Source of the DNA: [Clostridium] polysaccharolyticum
GTDB lineage: Bacteria > Bacillota > Clostridia > Lachnospirales > Lachnospiraceae
Direction: 5' to 3'
DNA length: 64,000 bases
Assembly (NCBI RefSeq): GCF_900111595.1
Contig: NZ_FOHN01000012.1
Location: 35,622-99,621, forward strand
The first letter of the stretch is position 1. Each line of letters opens with the position of its first letter. Positions 9,250 to 19,432 of this stretch are shown here, in pieces. The notes beneath the pieces are model-generated. The model was not told the DNA's origin. It saw only the letters and a list, made by a program, of their open reading frames with translations, and searched no databases. Both the position numbers and the translations under genes were made by a program.

Positions 9250-9975
9250 TTACTTCACGACTTTTAAGCTATTTTTCTTTTCATGGCATTCACACCATTC
9301 ACAGCAGTTTTTAATAAAACGATATGGAAGTCTTGTATATTTCACGAGCATTTCTTTTATATCCAGTTTGTTATTCATGCAATCAAGAAAAGCCCGTCTC
9401 TGCATGCCAAATGCATGGTTCAGCACTTCTTTTTCATATATCGCATATTCTCTGTAAAAATATTTCCGATCTAGCTTTTCAATATATTCTTCCGTAAAAT
9501 CTTCATCTGAACAATTTTCTATTTCTGCAAAATACTGATGGTAAAATGTGTCTGTATTATATGAGCCTAATAAAAAAAGTGATATTAATTGAGGTACTGT
9601 TTTTAAGTGAATGCTAGGATTCGATAAAGAATACTCCTTAATAGCACTGTCAAATTCATCTAAGATTTTTCTCTGGAGATATTGTGGAATTACACTAGCT
9701 ATTTCATTGATTTTTTCAACAATCTTTAATGGATCTTCTTCCCCCATAAACTGATACGATCCAAAAGCAAGAAGACTTAAAGTAAATTGTTCATAAATAT
9801 TTATATCATTTTGATATTTCCGGAATCCTCTAAACCGCAAAGATAATATTTTATAATCTTCGCTTGTAAGTTCTAAATCCCCAATGGTTCGGATAGTTCC
9901 TTTTCTCTTAGTAATTGCTTCTCTTAATTCATGCTCAATTTCTCTTAAAGAAAGTGTAGAATCTAACATATCCAT
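9250..9975 (-). CDS. hypothetical protein, Cys/His-rich C-terminus
   Basis: 241 residues with ATG start behind a GGAGGG site. I do not recognise the family. It is mostly charged and helical, begins MDMLDSTLSLREIEHEL, shows no signal peptide and no convincing membrane segment, and ends in a small cluster KNCCEWCECHEKK (near residues 223-235) that could bind a metal. It sits alone: its stop is about 20 bp upstream of the T-box promoter, and the next gene to its right, rnpB, is divergent. Product unknown. Confidence 0.6.
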   Translation of the reverse strand: MDMLDSTLSLREIEHELREAITKRKGTIRTIGDLELTSEDYKILSLRFRGFRKYQNDINIYEQFTLSLLAFGSYQFMGEEDPLKIVEKINEIASVIPQYLQRKILDEFDSAIKEYSLSNPSIHLKTVPQLISLFLLGSYNTDTFYHQYFAEIENCSDEDFTEEYIEKLDRKYFYREYAIYEKEVLNHAFGMQRRAFLDCMNNKLDIKEMLVKYTRLPYRFIKNCCEWCECHEKKNSLKVVK

Positions 9976-10081
9976 ATGCCCTCCTTTGTTTACTAAACAA
10001 AAATCCTATTCTACCTATGTGTTTACATGTCCTTATAAAAGTATATATGAACAGAAAACTAAAAACATGAGATATAAATTA

Positions 10082-10110
10082 TTTACATTTTCGCAATTTC
10101 GTGTTAGAAT
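10082..10110 (+). promoter_or_regulatory. rnpB promoter
   Basis: TTTACA and TAGAAT separated by 17 bp on the plus strand, about 8 bp ahead of the predicted RNA 5' end. Confidence 0.8.
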
Positions 10111-10117
10111 ATTTTAC

Positions 10118-10478
<361 letters not shown>

Positions 10479-10503
10479 AGCTAATGGCCTAATATACAAA
10501 ACC

Positions 10504-10532
10504 AGAGTTTCAATTGTGAAACTCTTTTTTTG
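10504..10532 (+). terminator. rnpB terminator
   Basis: Hairpin AGAGTTTC-AATT-GTGAAACTCT followed by a run of T, about 25 bp past the RNA. Also positioned to separate the convergent gene at 10565. Confidence 0.88.
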
Positions 10533-10564
10533 TGCCTGTTTTCCGTCCCTGATGTTTCACTCTT

Positions 10565-12229
10565 TTATACATTAAAAATGCTTCCGCCTATAAACTCTCG
10601 TAGTATGGAATTATGTGGTACTTCTTCACTGCTTACTCCGATTACATAATCAAAGAATTTTAAGAGCCTTTTTGCTTCTACATACTCTTTACAATCTTTT
10701 GGAATCCCAAACAAAATCGGCTCTGCATATGGTTTCAATACTGCCAGTTCATAAATCATTGCTGAGTTAAACATAACATCTGCTTCTTCCTGAAACGGGA
10801 AGATATAGTTTTCCTCGCCATTGCGTACTGATTTCCACATAGCAATCGTCTCTTTTGCTAATGTTCCTCTTGTTCTAGCATCTCGAATCATTCGCCTGAG
10901 CAGTCTTCCATCTGTTGTCTGAATCCGGTTATGTTCATCAATGTTTAACGATGTCAATGCACTGATGTAAATCTTATATTTGCTCTCTCTTGGTAGTGAA
11001 TAAGATAATTTGTCGTTTAGTCCATGAATCCCTTCTATTACAAGAATATCATCTGGACCTAACTGTTTATAGTTACCTTTGTATTCTCGTTTACCAGTTT
11101 TAAAGTTAAATGAAGGCAGCTCTACTCTTTCGCCATTTAACAGTGCAGTCATGTCTTTATTAAACTGCTCTACATCAATGGCTTCCAAGCACTCAAAATT
11201 AAAGTTGCCTTCTTCATCTACAGGTGTCTTTTCCCGATCCACAAAATAATCATCTACCGCAATTGGATGGGGTTTCAAACCAAATGTCCTAAGCTGAATG
11301 CTTAGACGGTGTGAAAATGTCGTTTTTCCCGAGGATGAAGGCCCCGCTATCATTACAAACTTTTTATCTTTTGATTTTGCAATACTGGCTGCAATATCTG
11401 CTATTTTCTTCTCCTGCATAGATTCCTGTACCAGAATCAAGTCACTCATCTGTCCCGCAGCTATCACATCGTTTAAAGCTCCTATTGTATCCACATCCAT
11501 ACTTTTTCCCCATTCATTCGACTCCTTAACAGTCTGAAAGAATTTCGGACGGTCTTTAAATTCCGGCAATGTTTCAGGATTATTTCTGTGTGGGAGTAAC
11601 ATAATAAAGCCTTCATCATACAAAAACAACCGAAAATACTTCAAGCATCCCGTACTGTATGGCATGTAACCATAAAAATAATCTTCAAAGCCATCTAAAT
11701 TATAAACATTGGCTCTGGAAACCCTTCTATATCGGAACAGTTTCTGTTTGTCGTACATCTTATATTGTTCAAACAAACGGATCGCTTCATCTGTATCAAT
11801 TGATTTTTTGTCAAAAAGCAGATCTTTCTCAACATATTCCTTCATTTTCTTCTCTATTCTCTGAAGCACTTCTTCCGTAAGTGCCAAAGAACCTTCAAAA
11901 TCACAGTATACGCCTGAATCAATGGTATACTCTACGGAAACTTTTTTCACATTTTCCTTGCCCATTTCCTGATAAATGGCTTTTAACAGGACAAGGGTAA
12001 GACCTCTTGTATAAGTTTTATATCCAGCATCTTCTCCTATGGTCACAAAACGAACAACTGCATCGTTATGTAGCGTTTTTCTCAGTTCACTAAGCTTGTG
12101 GTTTACAAAAGCAAGCATAATCTGGTCATGGCATTCTTCTTGATAAACTCTGCTGATTTCCCAAAGAGAAATCCCCTCTGGATATTCTTTGGAAACTCCA
12201 TCTATGGTAACATTTATAGTTTTTGACAT
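10565..12229 (-). CDS. uridine kinase-like nucleoside kinase with N-terminal TGS/ThrRS-like region
   Basis: 554 residues. The N-terminus is a TGS-like fold (INVTIDGVSKEYPEG), and a region up to about residue 250 resembles the second additional domain of threonyl-tRNA synthetase. A P-loop kinase domain follows with Walker A GPSSSGKTTFS near residue 295, then AVDDYFVDREKTP and ILVIEGIHGLND, as in uridine kinase and phosphoribulokinase. Such fusions are widespread in Firmicutes and annotated as nucleoside kinases, but the substrate is not well defined. It is 13 bp downstream of trmK in the rpoD cluster and convergent with rnpB. Confidence 0.85.
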   Translation of the reverse strand: MSKTINVTIDGVSKEYPEGISLWEISRVYQEECHDQIMLAFVNHKLSELRKTLHNDAVVRFVTIGEDAGYKTYTRGLTLVLLKAIYQEMGKENVKKVSVEYTIDSGVYCDFEGSLALTEEVLQRIEKKMKEYVEKDLLFDKKSIDTDEAIRLFEQYKMYDKQKLFRYRRVSRANVYNLDGFEDYFYGYMPYSTGCLKYFRLFLYDEGFIMLLPHRNNPETLPEFKDRPKFFQTVKESNEWGKSMDVDTIGALNDVIAAGQMSDLILVQESMQEKKIADIAASIAKSKDKKFVMIAGPSSSGKTTFSHRLSIQLRTFGLKPHPIAVDDYFVDREKTPVDEEGNFNFECLEAIDVEQFNKDMTALLNGERVELPSFNFKTGKREYKGNYKQLGPDDILVIEGIHGLNDKLSYSLPRESKYKIYISALTSLNIDEHNRIQTTDGRLLRRMIRDARTRGTLAKETIAMWKSVRNGEENYIFPFQEEADVMFNSAMIYELAVLKPYAEPILFGIPKDCKEYVEAKRLLKFFDYVIGVSSEEVPHNSILREFIGGSIFNV

Positions 12230-12242
12230 ATAACTCTACTCC

Positions 12243-12935
12243 TTATTTGAAATAATTCAGCCCCTCCTCAATTAATCTCTGCTGTTCTCTTAATTCACTA
12301 ATCCGCTGCTCATTTTTTTCTCTGTACAGTTCAAGATTCTCTAAAATGGACTGGATTTTTTCAGATTCTTTCTGTAAAAACTGATACAGAATATCATTTT
12401 TCTCATTTAAAAGATATCTTCCAAACGCATACTCAACTTCCTTGTATGGCTGTTTTTCCTCTCCTCGCTCTGCCACAGCAATCGTATAATATTTTCCATC
12501 CTCTATAAGCATGACTTCTTTCTTTATCTTCATGCCAATAGAATGAAGATATTTTCTTAATTCAGCCTTTTCTGTCTGTGGCTGAAGAATCAGTGTTTCT
12601 ACGGATTCTAACGGTTCCTTGCCTTCTGATAATATTTTCTTTATCAGGGCACCACCCATGCCTGAGATAACAACAGTATTAATTTCCCCTTTCTCAACGG
12701 CTTTTAATCCATCAGATAATCTGGTTTCTATCATCTTTTCCAAACCACTCGCCCTAATATTTTCTTTCGCCTTATCCAAAGGACCTGTTCGAACATCCAT
12801 TGCGATAATATGTGTGGGCTTTTTATGTTCTGCCAAATAAATAGATGTATATGCGTGGTCGCAGCCTACATCGGCAATGGCTTTATTTTCTGGTACTTCG
12901 CTGGCTATGGCAAACAGCCTATCTGAAAGTTGCAT
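12243..12935 (-). CDS. trmK: tRNA (adenine(22)-N1)-methyltransferase
   Basis: SAM-dependent enzyme that makes m1A22 in tRNA. The 230-residue length fits TrmK (YqfN). Class I SAM motifs are AIADVGCDHAYTSIYLAE (motif I, about residue 20), IIAMDVRTGPLDKA, and INTVVISGMGGALI, with LILQPQTEKAELRKYL afterwards, all typical of this family. A coiled C-terminal tail begins near residue 165. It lies 13 bp after rpoD, the usual rpoD-trmK order in Firmicutes. ATG behind AGGAGA. Confidence 0.92.
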   Translation of the reverse strand: MQLSDRLFAIASEVPENKAIADVGCDHAYTSIYLAEHKKPTHIIAMDVRTGPLDKAKENIRASGLEKMIETRLSDGLKAVEKGEINTVVISGMGGALIKKILSEGKEPLESVETLILQPQTEKAELRKYLHSIGMKIKKEVMLIEDGKYYTIAVAERGEEKQPYKEVEYAFGRYLLNEKNDILYQFLQKESEKIQSILENLELYREKNEQRISELREQQRLIEEGLNYFK

Positions 12936-12948
12936 AAAAATCTCCTGA

Positions 12949-14070
12949 CTAGTCTAAATAATCTCTTAATTTCCGGCTACGGCTTGGATGTCTTAATTTT
13001 CTCAATGCTTTTGCCTCAATTTGACGGATTCGTTCTCTGGTAACATTAAATTCCTTTCCTACTTCTTCTAATGTACGTGCTCTTCCATCATCTAATCCAA
13101 AACGGAGCCTTAATACTTTCTGCTCACGTTCTGTAAGTGTTCCTAACACATCTACTAACTGTTCCTTTAATAGTGTAAATGCCGCTGCCTCTGCTGGTAT
13201 TGGTACATTGTCATCCTGTATAAAATCTCCTAAGTGACTGTCTTCTTCTTCCCCAATCGGTGTTTCTAAAGAAACAGGTTCTTGGGAAATTTTCTGGATT
13301 TCACGCACTCTATCTACTGGAAGATTCATTTTTTCAGAAACTTCTTCAGGAGTTGGTTCCCTTCCTAACTCCTGAAGCAGCTGTCTTTGCACACGGATTA
13401 ATTTATTAATGGTTTCCACCATATGCACTGGTATCCGGATGGTTCTTGCCTGATCGGCAATGGCTCTTGTAATGGCCTGCCGAATCCACCATGTTGCATA
13501 AGTACTAAACTTATATCCTTTACGGTAATCAAACTTTTCTACTGCTTTAATCAATCCAAGATTCCCTTCCTGAATCAAATCCAAAAACAGCATGCCCCGG
13601 CCTACATATCTCTTGGCAATACTTACAACAAGACGAAGATTGGCTTCTGCCAATCGCTTTTTAGCCTCCTCATCTCCCTTTTCCATTCTTTGGGCTAAAT
13701 TAATTTCTTCATCAGCACTAAGCAATGGAACCTTACCTATTTCTTTTAAATACATACGGACTGGATCTTCAATACTGACTCCTTCTGGAACTGATAAATC
13801 AATATTTTCTAAGTCTTCTTCTTCCACGTCATCTAAGTCATCTAAATCCGGAATCATGTCTTCACCGTCATCCGTAATTCGCAATATATCTACACCATTA
13901 TTCTCTAAATAAGAATAGATCTGCTCAATCATATCTGGACTTAATGCCATACTGGAAAAGTAATCATTTATTTCTTGAAATTCCAGAATATTTTTTTTGC
14001 TTTTTGCAATATCCAAAAGTTCTTTTAACTTTTCAGAAAACTTCGCCATACTATCGTCCATATTATTCAT
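12949..14070 (-). CDS. rpoD: RNA polymerase primary sigma factor (sigma A)
   Basis: Housekeeping sigma factor that directs RNA polymerase to -10/-35 promoters. It is 373 residues. The N-terminal region 1.1 is acidic. Sigma-1.2 [17 protein letters not shown] lies near residue 100, sigma-2 includes [31 protein letters not shown] near 170-200, sigma-3 follows, and sigma-4 holds [19 protein letters not shown] and [20 protein letters not shown] for -35 contact. The order dnaG-rpoD-trmK matches the classical macromolecular-synthesis cluster. The start at 14070 has GGAGG 10 bp upstream; a second ATG three codons in is also possible. Confidence 0.97.
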   Translation of the reverse strand: MNNMDDSMAKFSEKLKELLDIAKSKKNILEFQEINDYFSSMALSPDMIEQIYSYLENNGVDILRITDDGEDMIPDLDDLDDVEEEDLENIDLSVPEGVSIEDPVRMYLKEIGKVPLLSADEEINLAQRMEKGDEEAKKRLAEANLRLVVSIAKRYVGRGMLFLDLIQEGNLGLIKAVEKFDYRKGYKFSTYATWWIRQAITRAIADQARTIRIPVHMVETINKLIRVQRQLLQELGREPTPEEVSEKMNLPVDRVREIQKISQEPVSLETPIGEEEDSHLGDFIQDDNVPIPAEAAAFTLLKEQLVDVLGTLTEREQKVLRLRFGLDDGRARTLEEVGKEFNVTRERIRQIEAKALRKLRHPSRSRKLRDYLD

Positions 14071-14106
14071 CCTCTTTCTTCCTCCACGTAGGTCTTATTC
14101 ACTATA

Positions 14107-15885
14107 CTAACCATCCTGCAAAGAAATATGCAATTTTTGTAAATTTGTCTGCTCCTTTATGATTTTCTGAAGTTCTTCTATGCTCGTTACCCTGCTGCTC
14201 TCATAATCCAAGCTAAACTTCTTTACTTTATGGATTGTATCATTGAATGCTTTTTCTTTTTCTGCATGATTAATTTCTCCCACTAGACCTGTATTAAAAA
14301 GTGCTGCAATTTCATTTTGCTCTTCTTTGCTTGAGAACTGATTCAAAATTGCAGCTGGTACCACTATACCATTTTCCCTAAACTGTTCGAATACTAACTG
14401 TGCTGTCTTATGATACATTTCATCTTTAAAATCGTCTGCTGTAATAATATCTTTGATTTTGTCGTAGATTTCCGGTTCTTCAATCAACCAAGTCAAAAGT
14501 ATTTTCTGTGACTGTTTAATTCCATCCGCTTCCTTATGTGGCTTGGAACTCTCTCTATCTGCTTTTACTGCTGTATTGTACTGATTCACATTGGATAAAC
14601 TCGCCCCATAGCGGTTTACCATAGTTTTTAAATCTTCGTATGGGATATGATATTTGCGTGCCGTAGCCTCGATGTAATTGCTTCGTTCGATTTCATCCTC
14701 AAATGTGCAAAGTTTCTTTGCTGTTTCCTGAAAAAACTTTGTTTTCTGCTCGGGATCTTCAAAATTGAACTGACGCTCTAAAACATCTACCTCAAAAAGG
14801 AAACTGTTCATTGCCTGATCCATTCGTTTCTGGTATTCTTCTTTCCCAAGTGCCTTTATAAACTCATCAGGATCTTTGTGTGGCCGCATATTAACTACCT
14901 TAACGGACAAGCCTGCTTCTTTTAGAATAGGTATGGCACGAAGTGCCGCATTGGTTCCAGCCTGATCACTGTCATAGGTAATAAAAACCTCATCTGCATA
15001 CCGCTTGATCAAACTCGCCTGCTGGGATGTAAATGCTGTCCCTAAGGATGCTACTGCATTTTGAAATCCCGCCTGATAAAGTGCAATGACATCCATGTAG
15101 CCTTCACACAGCAGAAATTTTCTTGTTCGTGCCTGTCTTGCAAAATTCAGCCCGAACAGATTGCGGCTTTTATCAAATATGATTGTTTCTGGAGAATTCA
15201 GATATTTCGGCAGCCCATCACCCATTACTCTTCCACCAAAAGCAATTACTTTATTATGGACATCCAGAATTGGAAACATTACCCGGTTCCAGAACTTGTC
15301 ATGAACGCCTCTCTTTTCGTCATAAGTTAAAAGCCCTGACTTATTCAGCAATTCATCCTCATATCCTTTGCTCTTTAAATACCGGTACAAATCATCACTA
15401 TATATATTGGAATACCCAAGGCCGAACTGCTTCATAGTCTCGTCAGTCAGTTCTCGGTTTTTAAGATACTCGTATGCCTTTCTTCCCTGTTCTGTCTTCA
15501 TCTGGTAATAATAATAATTGGCTGCTGCTTTATAAACTTCATATAGCCTGGACTTTAAATCATTTTCCCGCTTTATTTCCCCTGAATAATCTTCATCAGG
15601 CAAATCTATCCCTGATCTTTGTGCAAGATATTTAACCGATTCAGCAAACGAAAAATTCTCATATTCCATAATAAAGGTAAATACATTGCCTCCGGCACCA
15701 CAGCCAAAGCAGTAATACATCTGTTTATTCCTGCTAACAGAGAAAGAAGGCGTCTTCTCGTTATGAAATGGGCACAATCCTACGTAGTTACTTCCACTTT
15801 TCTTTAATTTTACATAATTGGAAATAACATCAACAATATCATTTCGTTCTCTTACTTCTTCAATGACTTCATCTGGATAAAACAT
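14107..15885 (-). CDS. dnaG: DNA primase
   Basis: Makes RNA primers for DNA replication and contacts the replicative helicase. It is 592 residues. The CHC2 zinc-binding domain is at the N-terminus with C38, H41, C59 and C62 (LCPFHNEKTPSFSV ... MYYCFGCGAGG). The TOPRIM catalytic core includes FLLCEGYMDVIAL and EVFITYDSDQAG near residues 260-320. The C-terminal helicase-binding region starts near 450. It is followed by rpoD after 36 bp. ATG start behind AGGAGG. Confidence 0.97.
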   Translation of the reverse strand: MFYPDEVIEEVRERNDIVDVISNYVKLKKSGSNYVGLCPFHNEKTPSFSVSRNKQMYYCFGCGAGGNVFTFIMEYENFSFAESVKYLAQRSGIDLPDEDYSGEIKRENDLKSRLYEVYKAAANYYYYQMKTEQGRKAYEYLKNRELTDETMKQFGLGYSNIYSDDLYRYLKSKGYEDELLNKSGLLTYDEKRGVHDKFWNRVMFPILDVHNKVIAFGGRVMGDGLPKYLNSPETIIFDKSRNLFGLNFARQARTRKFLLCEGYMDVIALYQAGFQNAVASLGTAFTSQQASLIKRYADEVFITYDSDQAGTNAALRAIPILKEAGLSVKVVNMRPHKDPDEFIKALGKEEYQKRMDQAMNSFLFEVDVLERQFNFEDPEQKTKFFQETAKKLCTFEDEIERSNYIEATARKYHIPYEDLKTMVNRYGASLSNVNQYNTAVKADRESSKPHKEADGIKQSQKILLTWLIEEPEIYDKIKDIITADDFKDEMYHKTAQLVFEQFRENGIVVPAAILNQFSSKEEQNEIAALFNTGLVGEINHAEKEKAFNDTIHKVKKFSLDYESSRVTSIEELQKIIKEQTNLQKLHISLQDG

Positions 15886-15998
15886 TGTGCCTCCTTCTTT
15901 ACTATATCCTTGCTAATAAATTAAAATCTCCCTTAATTTATTACATTCGACACCTGTGTCTATTTTCCTTTTTTCTTTTAAAAGAAATTCATATTTTT

Positions 15999-17027
15999 TC
16001 AAAAAATATTCCATACACTTGGAATCATAATATCTTTATATTTACTGATGGAATACCTGTCAGTCATCCCACCGATGTAATCGCAGACTGCCCGTTCCTT
16101 TGACCATTTTCCTTCTGCAATAAACATCTGGTATTCAGCCGGCATCTGCTGTGGATATTTACAATAGTATTCGTAAAGCTGTTCCAAAAGATGCTCTGCC
16201 TTTTTTTCCTGGCCCTTTGCCTTCGGATTGGTATACACATGTGTGAACATAAATTTTCTCAGTTCCATTATAGCATTGCTCACGATGTCTGACATAACGA
16301 TATCATCTTTTCCTTCGCTATTGCGTACTACGTCATGAATTAAAACGTCTAGTCTTTTTCTTGTAGAATCACCTAAAATTTCTATAAGATCTTTAGGCAA
16401 TTCTTCTTCAGATATAATTTTCCCACGAATGGAATCATCAATATCACTGTTTACATATGCTATTTTGTCTGATATTCTTACAATTTTGCCTTCTAACGTA
16501 GATGGCGTCCCTTTTGTCTGATGGTTCAGGATGCCATCACGTACCTCTCTGGTCAAGTTTAGTCCTTCTCCATTTTTCTCAATAACCTCTACAACCCGAA
16601 GGCTTTGTCTGGCATGATCAAATCCTTCGGGACAAATTCCATTTAATGCACGTTCGCCTGCATGGCCAAAAGGGGTATGCCCTAAGTCATGGCCAAGTGC
16701 AATTGCTTCTGCCAAGTCTTCATTTAATCGGAGTGCACGCGCAATTGTCCTAGCTGTCTGTGCGACTTCAAGTGTGTGGGTAAGTCTGGTTCGATAATGA
16801 TCTCCTTCAGGTGCAAGATAAACTTGTGTCTTATGTTTTAATCTTCGGAATGCCTTGCAGTGTAAAATCCTGTCACGGTCTCTTTGGTAACTTGGTCTAA
16901 TATCGCAAGGTTCTTCATAGACATCTCTTCCCAAAGACTCATCACTAAAGGATGCATAAGGGCTAAGGCTCTCATGTTCCCAGCGTTCTTGACGCTGCCT
17001 AAGATTCAAAATCAAATGATTCTCCAT
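15999..17027 (-). CDS. dgt: deoxyguanosinetriphosphate triphosphohydrolase-like protein
   Basis: HD-superfamily metal enzyme that removes triphosphate from dNTPs. It is 342 residues. The HD motif is visible as TRLTHTLEVAQTAR near residue 80 (H...) and ALGHDLGHTPFGHAGE near 112, with later DKIAYVNSDIDD. It lies directly upstream of dnaG (113 bp gap), the usual dgt-dnaG-rpoD arrangement in clostridia. ATG behind GGAGAG. The short dNTPase-like subfamily is clear; exact nucleotide preference is not. Confidence 0.93.
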   Translation of the reverse strand: MENHLILNLRQRQERWEHESLSPYASFSDESLGRDVYEEPCDIRPSYQRDRDRILHCKAFRRLKHKTQVYLAPEGDHYRTRLTHTLEVAQTARTIARALRLNEDLAEAIALGHDLGHTPFGHAGERALNGICPEGFDHARQSLRVVEVIEKNGEGLNLTREVRDGILNHQTKGTPSTLEGKIVRISDKIAYVNSDIDDSIRGKIISEEELPKDLIEILGDSTRKRLDVLIHDVVRNSEGKDDIVMSDIVSNAIMELRKFMFTHVYTNPKAKGQEKKAEHLLEQLYEYYCKYPQQMPAEYQMFIAEGKWSKERAVCDYIGGMTDRYSISKYKDIMIPSVWNIF

Positions 17028-17078
17028 ATTCTCTCCACCTTTCTCCTGGATTTCTAGCCAAACGTATCCCTTGTCCTG

Positions 17079-19130
17079 CTACAATCTAACTGCAATCTGA
17101 TAAAATAAGGTTGTAACAGTCCAAGCAACGATTAATTGAAATGCAATCACAAATGCAGTCCATTTGCGAGACTGAAGTTCCCTTCTTATAGTTGCCAAAC
17201 TTGCTATACAAGGTGTATACAATAGGCAAAACAGCATCATAGCATATGCATTTACCTGGGTGAATCCCTGTGCTGCAAGAGAAGCCTGAAGCTTGGCAAT
17301 GCCTTGTGGCGAGTTAATATTAGCAACATGAAACAGCACACAGAAACTCGAAACTACAACTTCTTTTGCACTTAATCCAGATAACAAAGACAATCCCACC
17401 TGCCACATGCCAAGTCCCGCTGGCTTAAGAACAGGAACAAGAATTACTCCGAGGGCTGCACCAAAACTTGTAGAAATATCCGTAGTTAATCCATCCTGAT
17501 TAAAGTTAAGGAAAATCCAGACAATAATGGATGCTACGAAAATTGTAGTCCCTGCCTTTGTTAAATAATCCTTCACCTTATCCCACACATAAATGATAAT
17601 ACTTCTTCCATTTGGTGTCTTGAAATCAGGCAGTTCAATCAGAAGCGGATTTATGCTTTTCTGTTTTCCAAATACCTTTATCATTAAGGCAATGCCAATA
17701 GCTACTAAGAGGCCAATTACGTACATAGAATATGCGGCTAGCATAGCATACTTTCCAAAAAACATTTGTGAAAACAAAACGTAAATCGGAAGCCTTGCAC
17801 TACAGGACATAAATGGTGTTACCAGTATTGTCCTGAAACGGTCTCTTTTATCTTCCAATGCCCGGGATGCCATAATTGCCGGCACAGTACATCCAAAACC
17901 TAATAGCATAGGAATAAAAGCTCTTCCTGAAAGTCCCAGCTTTCCCATAATTCCATCCATAACATAAGCTACCCGTGCCATGTATCCGCTATCTTCCAGG
18001 AATGCTAATGCTAAAAACAAAATAAAAATGTTTGGAAGAAAGGTTAAAATTCCCCCAACTCCAGCTATAATTCCATCCACTACTAAAGATATCACAACAT
18101 CCGATGCATGTATGGCTAAAAGCCCATCTGTTACTCCACTTGACAGCGTATCTATGGCCCATTCAAATCCACCTTTTAGATAATCGCCTACTGCAAAGGT
18201 AACAAAAAATACTGCAGCCATTATAGCTAAAAAAATCGGAATACCCAAATACTGATTAGTCAGTAACCTGTCTGCTTTATCTGTTGCAGCAACTTTCTCT
18301 GCCTTATTTACTACAACTTCTTCTATAATTTCTTCAATAAAATCATATTTCTGATTGGTAATTTCCGTCTCATAACTTTTATCAATAATTCCCTGTGTGT
18401 CTAACGGATACCGTTTCATCACTTCCGTATCCTGCTCCAGAAGTTTTATTGCCACCCATCGCTTATTTGGAATTTCCTTATATTTCTGGCTTAAAAGAAT
18501 TGTAAGACTATCAATCTTAGATTCAATTACATCATCATAAACAATTGCATGCTGCTCATGACGAATATCAGAACGATATGTTCCACTTTTACTCATATGC
18601 TTATGATGATGCTCCAAAGCACATTGTTTTGTTTTTGATTTATGATGTGCCACCGTATGCATCAGAATATCCAAGCCAGTCCTTTTCCTTGCTGATACAG
18701 GTATTACTGGAATTCCTAACATTTCTGGAAGCCTGTGAAGATCAATTTCCATCCCTCTCTCTGCTACAATATCCATCATATTTAAAGCAAGCACTACTGG
18801 TTTACCAATCTCAATTAACTGTAATGTCAGGTACAGATTTCTCTCTAGTGCTGATGCATCTGCAACATCCACAATCACATCTACATCATTCCCAATTATA
18901 TATTCTCGTGAAAGTTTTTCTTCCATAGTATAGGAAGTCAAACTATATATACCAGGCAAATCAACTAATTTAAATCTATGGTCATGATACTTCATGGCAC
19001 CTTCTTTTTTCTCTACCGTAACACCAGGCCAATTGGCAACTTTCAGTTTTGCTCCTGTATAGGCATTAAACAAAGTTGTCTTTCCACAGTTAGGGTTTCC
19101 TATAAAACCTACATTTAACTCTTCACCCAT
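17079..19130 (-). CDS. feoB: ferrous iron transporter B
   Basis: Membrane Fe(II) importer with a cytosolic G domain. I start it at the ATG at 19130 (683 residues), because that ATG overlaps the feoA stop as TAATG. The open frame extends further but lies over feoA. G1 motif GNPNCGKTT is at 11-19, G3 DLPG at 57-60, NMMD at 117-120. An unusually His-rich linker (AHHKSK...EHHHKH...RHEQH, residues 161-194) follows the G domain. Gate-region motifs GFGCTVPAIMASRAL and LSAKEVVVSSF are present among many transmembrane helices. It is regulated with feoA. Confidence 0.95.
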   Translation of the reverse strand: MGEELNVGFIGNPNCGKTTLFNAYTGAKLKVANWPGVTVEKKEGAMKYHDHRFKLVDLPGIYSLTSYTMEEKLSREYIIGNDVDVIVDVADASALERNLYLTLQLIEIGKPVVLALNMMDIVAERGMEIDLHRLPEMLGIPVIPVSARKRTGLDILMHTVAHHKSKTKQCALEHHHKHMSKSGTYRSDIRHEQHAIVYDDVIESKIDSLTILLSQKYKEIPNKRWVAIKLLEQDTEVMKRYPLDTQGIIDKSYETEITNQKYDFIEEIIEEVVVNKAEKVAATDKADRLLTNQYLGIPIFLAIMAAVFFVTFAVGDYLKGGFEWAIDTLSSGVTDGLLAIHASDVVISLVVDGIIAGVGGILTFLPNIFILFLALAFLEDSGYMARVAYVMDGIMGKLGLSGRAFIPMLLGFGCTVPAIMASRALEDKRDRFRTILVTPFMSCSARLPIYVLFSQMFFGKYAMLAAYSMYVIGLLVAIGIALMIKVFGKQKSINPLLIELPDFKTPNGRSIIIYVWDKVKDYLTKAGTTIFVASIIVWIFLNFNQDGLTTDISTSFGAALGVILVPVLKPAGLGMWQVGLSLLSGLSAKEVVVSSFCVLFHVANINSPQGIAKLQASLAAQGFTQVNAYAMMLFCLLYTPCIASLATIRRELQSRKWTAFVIAFQLIVAWTVTTLFYQIAVRL

Positions 19131-19354
19131 TATTCTGACTCCTTTACTTCTAGTGCCTGTGCAATTTCTTTCCCAATTGCGAGTCTGGAACCTCTCACAA
19201 AGAAAATAACACTGCCACTTTTTTTTCGATTTAAAACCGTAATCTTTGTCCCTTTCGTTACCCCAAGTGCTTGCAAGCGACGATTGGTTTCTAGTCCAAG
19301 TGACATTTTTTGCACGATATAACTGGTATCTTTTCTGCATTCTGCTAATTGCAC
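19130..19354 (-). CDS. feoA: ferrous iron transport protein A
   Basis: 74-residue SH3-like partner of FeoB needed for Fe(II) uptake. Characteristic sequence is RRLQALGVTKGTKITVL followed by GSVIFFVRGSRLAIGKEIA. The start is GTG at 19354 with an AAAGGA site 7 bp upstream. Its stop overlaps the feoB ATG by one base, so the two are translationally coupled. A candidate iron-dependent operator lies upstream at 19390-19414. Confidence 0.93.
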   Translation of the reverse strand: MQLAECRKDTSYIVQKMSLGLETNRRLQALGVTKGTKITVLNRKKSGSVIFFVRGSRLAIGKEIAQALEVKESE

Positions 19355-19389
19355 GTTTCTTTCCTTCTTTCTTGCTTACTATTCTAAAT

Positions 19390-19430
19390 AATAATGATAC
19401 TACTTCTCATTATTATTCATATTCATTATA
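19390..19430 (-). promoter_or_regulatory. feoAB promoter with palindromic operator
   Basis: A TATAAT -10 lies at 19425-19430 on the minus strand. Just downstream, over the predicted start site, is a perfect 8-bp inverted repeat AATAATGA/TCATTATT separated by 9 bp (19390-19414). The AT-rich half-sites resemble Fur-type boxes in composition but do not match the 7-1-7 layout, so a DtxR-like repressor is also possible. The -35 is weak and falls inside the aroD 3' end. Confidence 0.5.
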
Positions 19431-19432
19431 TC

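Noticed and set aside
19131..19340. 70-residue N-terminal extension of FeoB
   Set aside because: It overlaps feoA completely; TAATG coupling marks the real start.
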